Shown here one piece after another: positions 5,660 to 5,769 of a stretch of 5,769 nt of DNA. Position 1 is the first letter of the stretch; each line of letters starts with the position of its first letter. A program made the translations under genes and the position numbers. This DNA comes from Burkholderiaceae bacterium (GTDB lineage: Bacteria > Pseudomonadota > Gammaproteobacteria > Burkholderiales > Burkholderiaceae_C): contig JALRFN010000176.1 of NCBI GenBank assembly GCA_023268425.1, positions 1-5,769 of the forward strand, written 5' to 3'. The notes under the pieces were generated by a model. It was not told the DNA's origin, ran no database searches, and was given only the letters and a program-made list of their open reading frames with translations.

Positions 5660-5769
5660 GGATTGGCAAAAAGACACGATGCGCTGGGCGGCATCGAGAC
5701 ACTCAGCGGTTTCGGCGACCAGGGCCATGCGCACGCGCCCAGCGCCGGGGTTGACACCGCCGACGCTGC
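5651..5769 (-). CDS. dapC: Succinyldiaminopimelate aminotransferase, C-terminal fragment
   Basis: Only the last 38 codons plus the TGA stop (5651-5653) are in the window; the gene runs off the right edge. The visible residues include GVNPGAGRVRMALVAETAEC followed by LDAAQRI. This is the C-terminal strand and helix of PLP-dependent fold-type I aminotransferases of the DapC group, where the PGxGRVR Arg contacts the substrate carboxylate. The enzyme makes N-succinyl-LL-diaminopimelate from N-succinyl-2-amino-6-ketopimelate with glutamate as amino donor, the step just before DapE. The 29-base gap to dapE and the matching pathway support the call and a shared transcript. The PLP lysine is outside the window, so another aminotransferase of the same fold cannot be fully excluded. 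Confidence 0.85.
   Translation of the reverse strand, partial: SVGGVNPGAGRVRMALVAETAECLDAAQRIVSFCQSQA

Noticed and set aside
5622..5702. N-terminal extension of dapE to an ATG at 5702
   Set aside because: The extra 27 residues are unlike DapE, overlap the dapC coding end, and a good ribosome binding site precedes the ATG at 5621.

Overview
This 5.8 kb window is GC-rich and reads as chromosomal DNA of a betaproteobacterium, most likely order Burkholderiales (Comamonadaceae-like). That assignment is an inference from the style of the DapC, DapE, methyltransferase and acyl-CoA dehydrogenase proteins; no rRNA or other marker gene is present.

Layout. On the + strand, the left edge carries the C-terminal three quarters of an acyl-CoA dehydrogenase (stop at 1001-1003). 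The first ~43 codons of its open frame do not look like this family. They resemble a family 5 peptide/solute-binding protein of an ABC transporter, and the two parts meet around an Asp-Gly-Thr-Pro at about 131-142. An 85-base gap follows, holding an unusual repeat-built hairpin. All remaining genes lie on the - strand. Read in the direction of transcription (right to left) they are: the 3' end of dapC, complete dapE, a SAM-dependent methyltransferase, a P-loop kinase of the YggC/FrcK type, and, after a 68-base AT-rich gap, a 647-residue lipoprotein with DUF3857 and transglutaminase-like domains. The lipoprotein gene converges on the acyl-CoA dehydrogenase gene.

How the genes fit together. dapC and dapE are the aminotransferase and desuccinylase steps of the succinylase branch of meso-diaminopimelate/lysine synthesis. 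They are separated by only 29 bases. The methyltransferase and kinase follow in the same direction with tiny or overlapping junctions, so a dapC-dapE-methyltransferase-kinase transcription unit is likely, although the last two have no obvious link to lysine synthesis. The lipoprotein gene has its own strong ribosome binding site and an AT-rich upstream region, and is probably transcribed separately.

No RNA gene, CRISPR array, insertion sequence or phage gene was recognised, and I see no clear new multi-gene system. The most noteworthy points are the apparent chimeric reading frame at the left edge, the repeat-built hairpin between the convergent genes, and dapE placed directly after dapC without dapD.
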